From the NCBI GenBank assembly GCA_009767595.1, contig VSDK01021871.1, positions 1,082,693 to 1,146,692 of the forward strand: a stretch of DNA of 64,000 nucleotides. Direction: 5' to 3'. The stretch's first letter is position 1. Each line of letters begins with the position of its first letter. Source of the DNA: Symbiodinium kawagutii. Lineage: Eukaryota > Sar > Dinophyceae > Suessiales > Symbiodiniaceae. The notes below the pieces were generated by a model, which was not told where the DNA came from, ran no database searches, and saw only the letters and a list, made by a program, of their open reading frames with translations. Position numbers and translations under genes: made by a program. Shown here one piece after another: positions 18,719-29,502 of this stretch.

Positions 18719-20032
18719 CTATTCCGGCGTTTTGTCGCCTTTGTCTGCCTTCTCCGCTTTGGTCTTGGTCTTGCCTTTCAAGTGTCCTTGAGCGACTTTC
18801 TGAGGGGAGCCAGCTTGGCGGAACGGTCTGGGCGCCAAGGTCTTGCTCGGAGCCGAAGCCTTGGATGAAGTGTCCTCTGCATCTGCTGCTTCTAGTTCCT
18901 CCTCCTCTTCTTCGTCTGAATCCACGACCATGCTCTCTACTTGTCCCAGAGACGCAGCAAGTTGTTGAAATCTGGCCACATCCATGGCTGCTGTGGCTTC
19001 TACAGGGATGTCCATCATGTTCTGCTGGTCGATGCTGGTCCGAGAGGCATTTGAAACTTCTTGTTTGATGACTTCCAACTCCTGTTGTTTCTTGCGGAGG
19101 GAATTCATCAATTCCTCTCTGTGGGCTTGATAGTGGGTGGCGTGCATGTTCAGGCGGTTGAAAGAATCCTGGAGAAACTGCTGCCACTCTTGGTCGAGAT
19201 CTCGAATTTTCTTTCCCAAGGCCAATGTTTGGTTTTTGGTCTTGTGGAGTTTGTTGAGTTGACCGTGTGTCAGCCCCCTTCCACTCTCCTGCACCTGGTT
19301 CTTCTCCTCCAAGGCGTTCAGCTGCTGTTGAAGGATTTCGGGAAGATGGCCAAGATCCTTGATTCCTCTCAGATGAGCCAGGAGCTTTTGCTCTTCTTCT
19401 GTCAACGCCGGCACCACTTTGGTCGCCGTAGGTGGCGCTGGAAGAGTCGGTGGTGGGCGGACCAGTAGCGGTCCGCTGTCCATGGTCCGCTCTGCGGTCT
19501 CTTTTGTAAGGGCAATCCTCGTCTGAGGGGTCGATGGCAGCCACGGTACCTTCGTGGGGAAGACTTGCCACTGAGCTTCTTCTTCTGCACTGGGATTGCT
19601 TTCCTTTCCTTTGGCTGGCTTGGTCTTGGGTGGGCGAGACTGGCTCGATTGCCTTTCGCGCCTCTTCCCTTGCTTCCAAGCTTGTGTCCAGTGCGTTCCA
19701 CATTGCTTGCATGACTCTGTGGAGTCCCCTTGTGGTGTGTTGCAGTATTTGCAGTGCCACGTCATCCTGACTCTGCGGGGAGCCAGCCACCGTAGAGGTT
19801 TGGCAATTTCTGCCGGGTTCCAGGTGTGATGCTTCGCTAGGAAGCTCAGCTTTCTGCGAACTCGCTTGATTGACTTCTTCCCCAACACAGTTCCAGAAAT
19901 CCGTTGAAGGTAGGTACGTGCCCGCTTCCTCTTGGCACGAAGCAGGATATGCCAACGAGGTTCCGGAGACCGTGTAGGTGGCGAGGATGCAAAACGTGAC
20001 AATGCCTCGTAGATAGTCGAGCTGCGGGCCAC
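18719..20032 (-). CDS. LINE ORF1: zinc-finger / coiled-coil protein, 437 aa
   Basis: ATG at 20,032, stop abutting the next ATG. A basic N-terminus (RAKRKRARTYLQ) is followed by a RanBP2-type zinc ribbon: W92, C94, C97, C108, C111 (TWHCKYCNTPQGDSTESCKQ). The middle is Lys/Ser/Pro-rich, then a long Gln/Glu/Leu helix suited to a coiled coil (KIRDLDQEWQQFLQDSFNRL, RKKQQELEVIKQEV), and an acidic DSDEEEEEELEAADAED stretch before a Lys-rich tail. Expected role is binding the element RNA as a ribonucleoprotein partner of ORF2. The start leaves only a 73-nt 5' UTR. An alternative frame is open across the whole gene (see findings). Confidence 0.85.
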   Translation of the reverse strand: MARSSTIYEALSRFASSPPTRSPEPRWHILLRAKRKRARTYLQRISGTVLGKKSIKRVRRKLSFLAKHHTWNPAEIAKPLRWLAPRRVRMTWHCKYCNTPQGDSTESCKQCGTHWTQAWKQGKRRERQSSQSRPPKTKPAKGKESNPSAEEEAQWQVFPTKVPWLPSTPQTRIALTKETAERTMDSGPLLVRPPPTLPAPPTATKVVPALTEEEQKLLAHLRGIKDLGHLPEILQQQLNALEEKNQVQESGRGLTHGQLNKLHKTKNQTLALGKKIRDLDQEWQQFLQDSFNRLNMHATHYQAHREELMNSLRKKQQELEVIKQEVSNASRTSIDQQNMMDIPVEATAAMDVARFQQLAASLGQVESMVVDSDEEEEEELEAADAEDTSSKASAPSKTLAPRPFRQAGSPQKVAQGHLKGKTKTKAEKADKGDKTPE

Positions 20033-20105
20033 GCATGAAACCGCCCGCCCTAAGAGATAGCTGTATCGTAGCAGAGGGGGCCACTCTCTGCCACAACCAG
20101 AGCCA
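20033..20105 (-). promoter_or_regulatory. LINE 5' UTR
   Basis: 73 nt from the target-site duplication to the ORF1 ATG. It opens TTTGGCTCTGG, whose first eight bases match the 3' part of the dinoflagellate spliced leader (TTTTGGCTCAAG). If the element starts with a relict leader, this is its trace; the match is short. Confidence 0.5.
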
Positions 20106-20235
20106 AATCTTAAACCAACCTATAGTCATATAACTAACCACAAGTAATCCTTATTGGCCACTACTCACCATATCCTTAGCCATTAGTTCCATGGCTAAGC
20201 AACGGATCTAACAGCGATGGGGCTGCCACTCTGTA
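20106..20235. mobile_element. Right part of the TIR element split by the LINE
   Basis: Runs from the duplicated AATCTTAAACCAACCTAT to GGGGCTGCCACTCTGTA, matching the family E end. ACGGATCTAACAGC matches the subterminal ACGGATCTCACCAG of the 40,065 copy. The left part is next to 8,513-8,650. Confidence 0.7.
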
Positions 20236-20365
20236 TGCGTTTGTCGAGGTCGAGGGCCTGGATGCCAACCTTTTTGCGGGGGAAGCTCAGTGGCGACCCA
20301 TCGCTGGCAGGTCCCGATTCCATGGGAATCTGAGTGACTTTCGCACGAAGATGCCCGGAAAGTAG
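20236..20365 (+). CDS. Putative terminal exon right after a TIR element
   Basis: Starts at the element end and reads AFVEVEGLDANLFAGEAQWR then PIAGRSRFHGNLSDFRTKMP and GK, TAG. GC-rich, good texture. If spliced, no clean AG sits exactly at the start; GGATCTAACAG upstream is the nearest. Confidence 0.5.
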
Positions 20366-21068
20366 GGGTTTCTAAAGCCATAGTTGGTTTTAGATTGGGT
20401 TTCTAAAGCCATTTCCGGGGTTTCTAAAGCCAGTTTGGGGACCCGAAAAAGATGGGGTTGGTTTGTCAAGAAACAACCCGATTCATGTGGGATGATGACT
20501 GGGGGACTTGAGAGAGCACCGAGCTGTTGAACTGCTAGTAGTTGGTGTTCCCTTGCCACAGGATGGTAGAATGCTGGTTGCACCAGAATTGAAGCGAGAA
20601 GAAGCATCAACAGTTGGATGATTAATAATTAACAACCTTGCTTTGTTCATGCTTTACAAGACTGCTTAAGAATAGCCATTCATATATTGGTTTATATTCT
20701 AGCTACTGGGGATAAATGATCATATTATGGCTAAGAATTCTTAGCGCCAACGGTGGTGAATGGTAACGACAGTGGTAAATAGAATAAAAGTAAGTTTGTG
20801 GATAACAATACTGGGTAATGGTTGGTGATAATGGTTGATAAGATTCATATGCTGGTAATTTGTTTCGTACCTCGTAAACCTGAGTATTTATTTCCCATGA
20901 TCGATCATTGCTGTCAGTATCCCTGCAAAACCAACACTATTCACCATGATCCCATCATCACCAAGCATCAACTAGCAAGAACCAAGCACCACTCCCCCAC
21001 CCACCAACCCACCAACCCACCAACCCATCCCGAAAAGGGTCATTTTCCCTGCGATGTGCTTCGCTGAG

Positions 21069-21222
21069 ACTGGGCGAAACGTTTTGGTGCAGAAAGTCCC
21101 CTACGACTCGCAGCATTGTTACGTGCTGCACTGCCACATCGCCCGTCGGGTGTTGGGAGATTCCGAGAAGGCGCTGCTGCGCACGCGGTTGCGCTGGGCC
21201 AGCTCTGGCAGTGCCATTGAAG
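21069..21222 (+). CDS. Internal exon, Cys/His-containing
   Basis: Acceptor TTCGCTGAG| and donor GAAG|GTGGTG. Frame reads TGRNVLVQKVPYDSQHCYVL then HCHIARRVLGDSEKALLRTR and LRWASSGSAIE. The CYVLHCH cluster might bind metal but is not a known signature. Another frame is open for much of the length. Confidence 0.5.
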
Positions 21223-22687
21223 GTGGTGGTTAAGACAGGGTTTTGGTCGTGAACTGAGGTGGTTGATCTGTGTCTTAAATAGATTGTATTTGATTGCTAC
21301 TTCAATGAAGCACTTGGTTGATTGTTTGAACCCTTGATGCTAATCTTACTGTTTTTCATGGCTAGAAGAAGCGGTTATTAGTAGTGAATGTTAGTTGAAA
21401 ACAGTCAGCTTCAATGCCTCGTTGCGTAAGGCGAGACCGACGCAGCAAGCACTCAACCTTGGTACATTTGGTCAACATCCCAGGATAGTTAATAGTTGGG
21501 ACACTGGTTTACACCCAGATATTGACCACTTGGGCCTTGGTGTATTTGGTTTATATCAGTCAAATTTGGATTAGTTTGATTTCGTTGGTGAATATCTCAA
21601 GATAGTCAGTACCAAACAAAGAAAGCGACAAATCAACCAGCGAACAATTCCGGCGGAGGTGGAAATTTATGTTTCATAAACAGGTGAATCTCCGGTGTAG
21701 AAGATGACTGGTAGGTGCGACCAGCTGGGCGAAGAATAGATTTGGGACCTTGGCCAAGATTCTTTTTTTGAGTTGGATGGGTCAAAGTAGACCAATAGTT
21801 CATGATAGTTCGGGATATTCTGTTCAAGCGACCAAGCAATATAAACCGTTCCGGGCTATGTTTGGGATATGGTGGTTTCTTTAGAAAATAGAGAACCACA
21901 AAAATGGTTGGTTTATTACAGGCGATTGATATTGGATGCTTTGGGGGGTCCCCTATTTTGAGAAACAGTCATTTTGCACAATTGAATGATTAGTAACAGT
22001 TGCGAACTAATCGATGGTCTCATGCGTACCACTTTCTTCAAACCATGATGAATGTTGTCATGAAGCTGCCTGTAGCGGGATGTGAACCCATTTTCACTGA
22101 AGTGAACTCAATTTCGGTGAATTCATTTGGGGCCATATCCCTATTTGTTTGTTCATTATTGCCCATTTTTTGTAGTCATTATCGCACAATAGAGTGGTAT
22201 GATGACGTTGCTAAAACAAGCATCAACGGCGATTTCTTGCCAGCGGCAGCACCACACCAGAGCTGAATGAGTGCCGCTAATGATATCTATGGATGGCTAC
22301 CCTTCGGGAGTAGTGGCCCCAGCGTGGCTTGGCCAAACAACAAGACAGGGCGTAGCGCATGGGATACTCAACAGCTTGGTGTAAGACAATGGCGCTAAGA
22401 CAATAGCGCTGCCATGGCACCAGGGCAATCCAAACTCAAGTGGTGGTTGAGTATTTGGTATAGTCGCCTATAGTCAAATCCCAACACCGGGTGGTGCCTA
22501 GTGCTCTTGGCGTTCTACTAGGAGCTTGTTTGGAAATTGTCGCAATATGGTGGACCTCCACGTGCCGATCTTAAACATGATCATCCCTGCTGGGAAATGA
22601 CTTCAGTAGAAATAGCTTAGTATTCTCACTGCTTGCAACTATTATCACCGACCCTTGTATCTACTTGCAATTTCACTACTTGCACTG

Positions 22688-22716
22688 ATGATGATGATGA
22701 CGACGACAACAACAAC

Positions 22717-22770
<54 letters not shown>
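22688..22770. repeat. (GAT)n microsatellite
   Basis: Long GAT run with a GAC/AAC prefix. It creates poly-Asp or poly-Met frames that I do not regard as genes. Confidence 0.95.
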
Positions 22771-22841
22771 AATGATGACCATGATAATGATGACCATGAT
22801 AACCTTGATGATGGTGAACGACCTAAGGATGTTGGCATATG

Positions 22842-22971
22842 GATGCTGACGAGACCGCGCCAGGAGCAGCAGGGGCCTCCATATCGACTCACCACTTCCT
22901 GGCAGCTTCTTGGGCGCAGCTGCCCCACCACCCAGGGATTGATGGAGGGATGCCCAGGGCTCAGCCCACAG
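22842..22971 (+). CDS. Putative exon, Ala/His-rich
   Basis: Frame reads ADETAPGAAGASISTHHFLA then ASWAQLPHHPGIDGGMPRAQ and meets CCACAG|GTCACC. Two other frames are partly open; this one has the most protein-like composition. Confidence 0.4.
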
Positions 22972-23203
22972 GTCACCCATGAGTTATCTGATCGAAGTCA
23001 TCCAAGCAAAACTCATCTAGAATCGATCAGATCCAAGCACTAGGCTTGAGATGGCAGCCAACCTCCTTGGGAACATGGATTCAACCAGTTTCTGGCGAAT
23101 CCAGTCACGAACTTAGATTTCGAGAGATGTGTTTGTGGGATTTTTTTTGGATTAGATGGGTGAACACCACCCGCTCCAGCCATTGAAGCTTGAATGCTCA
23201 CAG

Positions 23204-23301
23204 GATGCACTGTCGCCACGACGTGCTAAGTTTCAAGCATTTGGAGGGCAACCCAGGCTGGAGACCATCATCAACGCTGAAACCACCAACAACTTGGGAG
23301 A
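23204..23301 (+). CDS. Internal exon, unknown protein
   Basis: GCTCACAG| acceptor and GGAGA|GTGAGC donor are both good. Frame: DALSPRRAKFQAFGGQPRLE then TIINAETTNNLG. Confidence 0.55.
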
Positions 23302-23927
23302 GTGAGCTGGCTATGGAAATTACATGCCGTGAATGGTTCATCACACTTTGAAATAGTGTGCATTTAGCTGGTTCATCATGGTTTACACATTTGTTTGGCA
23401 TGGTGTACTTTGTTTATCATGCATGATTTATGATGATTAATCATTTTCTAGACAAGGCCACCTTTGAACAATTATACAAACCATGACATTGTTTATATAA
23501 TAAGATAAATTCACATGGTTATGTAGTCATTCAATGGTTCTCAACCGTGAAATTTACAATCAGAATCCGCTAATTTGGGGACCATCAATGGTGGATCCCC
23601 ACTGGCAGTTTCCTCAGAAGCAAGGGCTATTGACCGACATGGATGGTTCAGGGTTACCATCATGGCGAGCACGACAAACCCATGACTGGTAGTTGTTTAA
23701 CCATTCTTGTTTGTTGTTCTCCCATACGATTTTTCACGCAGTAATCCCCTTTAAAGAATGTGTGCAAACACCAACTAGTCATGGTCATGAAATGCTTGTA
23801 ACCCCTATAAAATCCTATAATCATGCTCATTAAATGCTTATAGCCCCCTACAAAATCCCAAAGACCCCAATTACAAAGCCCTACTAACCACACTAAAATC
23901 GTTACTGATCATGGCTTCACCTCGCAG

Positions 23928-24033
23928 CCGCACCACGTGCCGTGAGGTGGCTACAGGACTCAAGGACCATGGACAAGGCTGCCCGGCATCCCAGGAGACG
24001 GTGCGCAACGGTGCGACTTTCGCTGTGGCGCAG
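23928..24033 (+). CDS. Internal exon, Arg-rich
   Basis: CCTCGCAG| acceptor and GCGCAG|GTCAGT donor. One frame reads PRAVRWLQDSRTMDKAARHP then RRRCATVRLSLW; another (REVATGLKDHGQGCPASQET) is also open. Exon identity is firmer than its frame. Confidence 0.5.
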
Positions 24034-24901
24034 GTCAGTGTTGGCCATGAGATGCCCCATGAGGAACTATCCTGGTTGGTGCTTTCAAACATTTTTTATT
24101 TTCCCTGGTAATCATTCACAAATGGTTGGTTGACTAACATTTTTCATAGGGGTTGAAACCACCAACCAGCTATCCTTGTAAGCATAGTGATTGACTTGAG
24201 TTTTTTCTGCCTATTTGTTGGTGCATGACCTTGTTACTCAATAGGAACTATCAGCAAATATCCCTTGCAATCATGAGGTCTTTGGCCTTGATTGACCACA
24301 ACATGTCTGATGTTTACAAGTCCCTCCACGGGAAGTGATGAGGAACTCCCTAGGGGCAACTCATGTGGGGTCATTAGCCTTTGATTACCGGACGTCTGTG
24401 ATTTTCAGAATTGGGAGTCAATGGATTTGATCACCTACTTAATTACCACTTATATGACACGTTCATTGTAACAAGTAATCGTGATGATTGCAAATGGCTT
24501 CACAGCCGTGACGATTACTTTTTGGTTGATTGACCTGGCAATGGAAAATTCACCGCCTATGATTGATGGTTTCCAAAGGTTTTTTTCAATTTGCATAAAC
24601 CTACGACAGGGTAACCAACGGACTATAACTAGCAAATTCCATTACGCCAACGCGCTCAGCAGTTTGACCAGCACAAGCAAAATGCTTGACTAGTGGAGAT
24701 TCCATGCACATTTTGCTGAATGTTGCTATAGTCCCTTTCCCCCTTGCTTCTAAGAGACGCACTGAACCCTTTGGCCCACTTAATGGATTCTCAATTCAGG
24801 GGACCTGATATCATCCTTCATATCAGTCATTCATGGTCAAAAACCAACCATAACTTTGGGGTTCCCTGAGAAACCACCACTTGTCTAGTTCGGGAATCAG
24901 C

Positions 24902-25060
24902 ACGCGTTGAGTTGGGGCGGGTGGGGAACCACCTCAGACCAAACTTCTCAGGCCGAGCTGGCAAGTCCTTCAGAAACTTTGGTCGCTGGTCAGAAAGCTG
25001 AGGCCGTGAACTTTCACCAAGGCTTTGCCCCCGAAACCTCGCAACCTGGGGACCATCTAC
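24902..25060 (+). CDS. Possible exon, frame uncertain
   Basis: GC-rich island between two family A half-elements. Frames GRVGNHLRPNFSGRAGKSFR and QAELASPSETLVAGQKAEAV are both plausible, and so is an antisense frame. Confidence 0.3.
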
Positions 25061-25169
25061 AGTTGGATGGATTGATGCTTGGTGTTTCTCAAAATGAGGA
25101 ACCCTCCAAAAATGGTTGATGAAGATCATTGATTTCTATTGGATGATTGGGGGTGTTGACTATTTTGGG

Positions 25170-25329
25170 AGACCCCACATATGACCAAGCTTTGCAGGTG
25201 GATGTCTCTCTAGCCATTGGTGTTGACTTGGCTTTGATGGTTTATAGGGCCTTAATCTATTGCGGCGATCCCATCACTTCTGAGATGGTCAGCCATTTTT
25301 GGCACTCAGTCCCGGTGATCACTCAGTGA
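25170..25329 (+). CDS. Putative exon, hydrophobic segment
   Basis: Reads YDQALQVDVSLAIGVDLALM then VYRALIYCGDPITSEMVSHF and WHSVPVITQ, stop. The central 17 residues could be a membrane segment. It follows a family A half-element. Confidence 0.45.
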
Positions 25330-25352
25330 TTGCTTTCCCCACGTGCTGCCAG

Positions 25353-25450
25353 GGCTGCGTATTGGTCATGCTGGGAGGTGGAATACATTTGGATGCTGGT
25401 GAAGTGAACTTCTTCCTGCCAAGGTGGCAAGCGACCTCAATATGCAGTGG
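25353..25450 (+). CDS. Putative internal exon
   Basis: GCTGCCAG| acceptor, GCAGTGG|GTGATG donor. Frame: GCVLVMLGGGIHLDAGEVNF then FLPRWQATSICS. It is in a different frame from the exon 24 bp upstream, too close for a normal intron, so one boundary is probably wrong. Confidence 0.4.
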
Positions 25451-25746
25451 GTGATGTGGTTGTTTCTCAAGTCATAGGGTAACCCCCTCAGTTATGATCT
25501 ATGAATGATCATTTTCAATTAGCAATAAACCAACCATTTGTTGGGTACCACTAGTTTGAGAAAGCACCATATCATCAGCCTAATCCATTGCTGCTTGATG
25601 GCTTCCAGCATTGTATCTTCCACATGGCTTGAGAAACCACCAAAAGTCACTCATTGCTTATTATCCCCAGCTTGATTAACCAATATCAATGCTTATACGC
25701 CCAAACTGGGTAGGTCGAAACCACCACATGGTTGGTATATCCGGTA

Positions 25747-27078
25747 CTACTGTTGGCTTTTATCCTTCTGAAATCCTAGTAATAACCTTAAGAAACTGCC
25801 AGCAGTGAACTGTTTGTTGGTTATTATCCCCTATCTTCAACCATCCTAGTAACAATGTTAAGTCAATTGGATAATGTTAGCTGGGTAATTATTACCCCTA
25901 TCTTTAACCCCTATGTTTCACCATCAGTACCTATGGGACCTATGGGTTAACTATCCATAGTAGCATGATTATTATATACTAGGTAACTACCTATCAGCCA
26001 TAGTAACAACCTAGTAACTATCCATAGTAACTACCTATCAGTAACTATGGGTTAACCTTCAGAAACTGCCACATGAATTGTGTGTTGCTTATATTTGGTT
26101 ATTATCCCCTATCTTCAACCATCCTAGTAACTATTGTTGGCTTTTATCCCTTCTGAAATCCTAGTAATAACCTTAAGAAACTGCCAGCAGTGAACTGTTT
26201 GTTGGTTATTATCCCCTATCTTCAACCATCCTAGTAACTATTGTTGGCTTTTATCCCTTCTGAAATCCTAGTAATAACCTTAAGAAACTGCCAGCAGTGA
26301 ACTGTTTGTTGGTTATTATCCCCTATCTTCAACCATCCTAGTAACTATTGTTGGCTTTTATCCCTTCTGAAATCCTAGTAATAACCTTAAGAAACTGCCA
26401 GCAGTGAACTGTTTGTTGGTTATTATCCCCTATCTTCAACCATCCTAGTAACTATTGTTGGCTTTTATCCCTTCTGAAATCCTAGTAATAACCTTAAGAA
26501 ACTGCCAGCAGTGAACTGTTTGTTGGTTATTATCCCCTATCTTCAACCATCCTAGTAACTATTGTTGGCTTTTATCCCTTCTGAAATCCTAGTAATAACC
26601 TTAAGAAACTGCCAGCAGTGAACTGTTTGTTGGTTATTATCCCCTATCTTCAACCATCCTAGTAACAATGTTAAGTCAATTGGATAATGTTAGCTGGGTA
26701 ATTATTACCCCCTATCTTCAACCCCTATGTTTCACCATCAGTACCTATGGGACCTATGGGTTAACTATCCATAGTAGCATGGTCATTATATACTAGGTAA
26801 CTACCTATCAGCCATAGTAACAACCTAGTAACTATCCATAGTAACTACCTATCAGTAACTATGGGTTAACCTTCAGAAACTGCCACATGAATTGTTTGTT
26901 GCTTATATTTGGTTATTATCCCCTATCTTCAACCATCCTAGTAACTATTGTTGGCTATTCTCCCTTATGAAGCCGTAGTAAAAGCCTTAAGAAACTGCCA
27001 GCAGTGAACTGTTTGTTGGTTATTATCCCCTATCTTCAACCATCCTAGTAACAATGTTAAGTCAATTGGATAATGTAC
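25747..27078. repeat. 107-bp tandem repeat with higher-order B unit
   Basis: Unit A (107 bp, starting CTATTGTTGGCTTTTATCCC and ending CAACCATCCTAGTAA) occurs once at 25,747, five times head to tail at 26,131, 26,238, 26,345, 26,452 and 26,559, and once in diverged form at 26,945. A B unit of about 280 bp (CAATGTTAAGTCAATTGG to TATTTGGTTATTATCC, itself full of ACTATCCATAGTAACTACC) separates them at about 25,854-26,130 and 26,666-26,944, giving A-B-A5-B-A'. No ORF. Confidence 0.95.
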
Positions 27079-27164
27079 TAGGGCTGATAACCACCTAGCC
27101 AGCAGTAACTATGACCAGTTACTATCAGTAACTATGGCTATCAGCCCTAGTAACAGCCTTAAAG

Positions 27165-27309
27165 CACCACTGGTCGTCATGGCGTCGAGTCACCACCGGC
27201 TGTATCCACCGGCACCGAGGCTCAGAGTCTGGCAGCCGCTGCCGTGCCAAGCATGGACCCAGCCAGTCCAGGTGCGGAACGCGACGCGATGTTTTCCCTG
27301 CAAAATCTG
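27165..27309 (+). CDS. Internal exon, Ala/Ser/Pro-rich
   Basis: Frame HGVESPPAVSTGTEAQSLAA then AAVPSMDPASPGAERDAMFS and LQNL, ending at CTG|GTGATG. Typical Ala-rich dinoflagellate coding. Acceptor CTTAAAG| is weak. Confidence 0.5.
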
Positions 27310-28087
27310 GTGATGTTTACATGATGGTGAACTGGAGGCCAGGGGTGGTGAATTACTATATAGTTATCATATAAATGGTGAATTACTATAATAGTTATCT
27401 CATATAACTGATTTACGAAATTGTTGAAATTGCTAAAATTAGTAGGTACTCGCTGCAAGCACGTTTGTTGAGCATCGTGAATTTGTGGGGGGTTCTCAAT
27501 TTTTGGGACCCTTTTACCAATTGATTGTCTAAGCTAAGCTGAAATGAGTGATTTGCGGATTACACCAATATGGGCAGTTGCCACAATTGCAGATACTATC
27601 ATTACCCTAGTGACTTCTATCATGCGGGGTCCACCTAGTTGGTTAAGTTGGCTAGCGAGTAGGGTAGTCAGCGGTTATGGTATATAGCTATAGCCTGGCA
27701 AATGGCTGGTTGACCAACTAGGGGCTTTACCTTCCTTGGATGTCAAGAGATACTTGGTGATTGTATCTTGCTGCTATCTTCTCACCACAACTGGGTAAGA
27801 CGAATATGATTCGGTAGTGAACATCCGATTATTGAATCCTGGGGAACCTTCCCGGATATTTTTGAGCAAAAATCACCACCAGGGGCCTCTTTTCTGAAAA
27901 GATTTTCTTGAATGATTTGTTAACACATGGTCATAGTCAAAGCAACCACTTGATCCCCTGAGTAGATGATCCCATTGGTTATCCGTGTTGGTCACCCCCG
28001 TTGGGTTCCAAACTCCTTCGCTGCCACCAGGTGTTTCTCGGCAGGAAGCCTCCACGAGTTTCCCAGTGATGCAGTAGCCTGGCTACG

Positions 28088-28354
28088 ATGTCGTTGTGGG
28101 AGCAGGGCCTGGTCATACCGCGTGTGACCGTTTTAGAGATGCTACCGATGTTCAGAGATGCGGATCAAGCTTCTGTGAAGGATGTTGCCATCATCCGGCC
28201 GCTGCCAATCCTCATGTTGTGCAGGCGGTGTTCAAGATATTCGCCAGGTGGTTCTGCATTTGGTTTTGAACCCAGCTCTTTCAGCATCAAGAATAGTTTC
28301 ATCCATCATTGGGTTTGGGCTTCAGTTGAATTCATCACTAATCAGAAGGGTTGA
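28088..28354 (+). CDS. Putative exon, unknown protein
   Basis: Reads MSLWEQGLVIPRVTVLEMLP then MFRDADQASVKDVAIIRPLP; sense seems to fade after about 28,230. Could begin with a true ATG. Frame shared with an overlapping open frame. Confidence 0.35.
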   Translation: MSLWEQGLVIPRVTVLEMLPMFRDADQASVKDVAIIRPLPILMLCRRCSRYSPGGSAFGFEPSSFSIKNSFIHHWVWASVEFITNQKG

Positions 28355-28913
28355 TTCTGCAAAGATAATTACGTGGACCATACAAGTAGAATATGGCATG
28401 GACAAAAGAAAGATACCAATGCATAACAACTGGTTATCAGACGCGATATCCTTCTAATGGAAATATTGTCACCAAGATAAGTCAGCATTGGGATGTTACC
28501 AATGATGGTATTGTAATGAATAATTGGTCTTTGCTCGACAAGTCGCATTGCATTGGGATTCCTCATTTGGTTAGGCGGGGGGATCCTCATAGCGTAGAGC
28601 GATTTCAAATGATTTCAACATACAAGTTATTGGGACCTTCTCATGGTTGGAATCCCCGTAGTACATAAACCAACACTACTCGGATCACACATATCAAACA
28701 AACAGCCAAACTGGCTGGTATTTTTTGCGCAGTTGATAAGTTCTTTCCTATACAAAAAACAGATGATGTTCATCAAACCGTCGCATATTTTTTGGGCATC
28801 TTTAAAACATGTTGAAACCACGCCAATCAGCATAAATGATCTTGGTTCGGGTTGCTGATGAAGCCCGAAAAAATAATCCATGAATAGATTTGCGATGCTT
28901 CTGCCCACGACAA

Positions 28914-29123
28914 GCTGCCACTCAGCAGCCCGCAGTAGCCACCCGCACTGCTTCACCCACAGCTTCCAAGGGTAGCCCAAGGTTAGCCCAAGCCCAGCCT
29001 GCCGCGGCTTCAGGTCCTATGACTCAAGGCCTCAGACCGCAGGTGCCTTGCTGTGTGGGTCCCAGTGCAGCTGCAGCTGCGCCGAGGTCAAGGGAGATCC
29101 AGTGGTTGGGTGAAGAATTTCAG
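28914..29123 (+). CDS. Internal exon, Ala/Pro/Gln-rich linker
   Basis: Reads AATQQPAVATRTASPTASKG, SPRLAQAQPAAASGPMTQGL and PRSREIQWLGEEFQ, ending CAG|GTGGGT at a codon boundary. Low-complexity, disordered-type sequence. Confidence 0.6.
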
Positions 29124-29408
29124 GTGGGTTTGGATTTGTCCCAAAAAAGTAGGGCAACCACTAACCCATCAACAAATGATCCTTTTACTGGGAAACCATT
29201 TGGCGCATACTCATGCGGGCTTACATGTATACACTTGGTGTGGTTTGTGAGGGATTTGATGGATGAAGACCATTTACTGTATATCCGCTGAGAATTCAAG
29301 TTTCGGGATGGGGGTCTAGCGCGACCAAGAAACACAGTGAAACAGAGTGAAGAATGATGATTCTTCACATGGTTTTGCTGATCCTTCACCATCAAATGCT
29401 GGAATTGG

Positions 29409-29491
29409 TTTGTGGTGAAAGACTACGTGAATCAGTTGGAGGTACTGGGAGATGGTCGTCCAGTTTGTGGATCAGCGCTTAGATTAATCCT
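29409..29491 (+). CDS. Putative exon, unknown protein
   Basis: Reads FVVKDYVNQLEVLGDGRPVC then GSALRLI and reaches CT|GTGAGT, just before a family E element at 29,503, so the intron is probably that element. Confidence 0.5.
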
Positions 29492-29502
29492 GTGAGTTGA
29501 TC

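Larger units (their letters stand above)
8651..20105 (-). mobile_element. Full-length LINE (non-LTR retrotransposon), 11.45 kb
   Basis: Minus-strand element flanked by a target-site duplication: ATAGGTTGGTTTAGATT at the 3' side (plus 8,634-8,650) and ATAGGTTGGTTTAAGATT at the 5' side (plus 20,106-20,123), one base different in length. The 3' end is a run of seven A's, the first of which overlaps the duplication. Encodes ORF1 (zinc finger, coiled coil, acidic tail) and a very long ORF2 with RNase H, endonuclease, RT, zinc fingers and a methyltransferase-like domain. ORF2 is split over several frames, so the copy carries multiple frameshifts and is probably inactive. It sits inside a family E-like TIR element whose right end lies at about 20,235. 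Confidence 0.93.

Noticed and set aside
22633..23043. Frames with poly-Asp, poly-Met or poly-Ser
   Set aside because: Trinucleotide repeat artefact, although a short real exon probably lies at 22,842-22,971 in another frame.
25747..27078. CRISPR-like array
   Set aside because: Units are 107 bp and contiguous, without unique spacers; a eukaryotic satellite.
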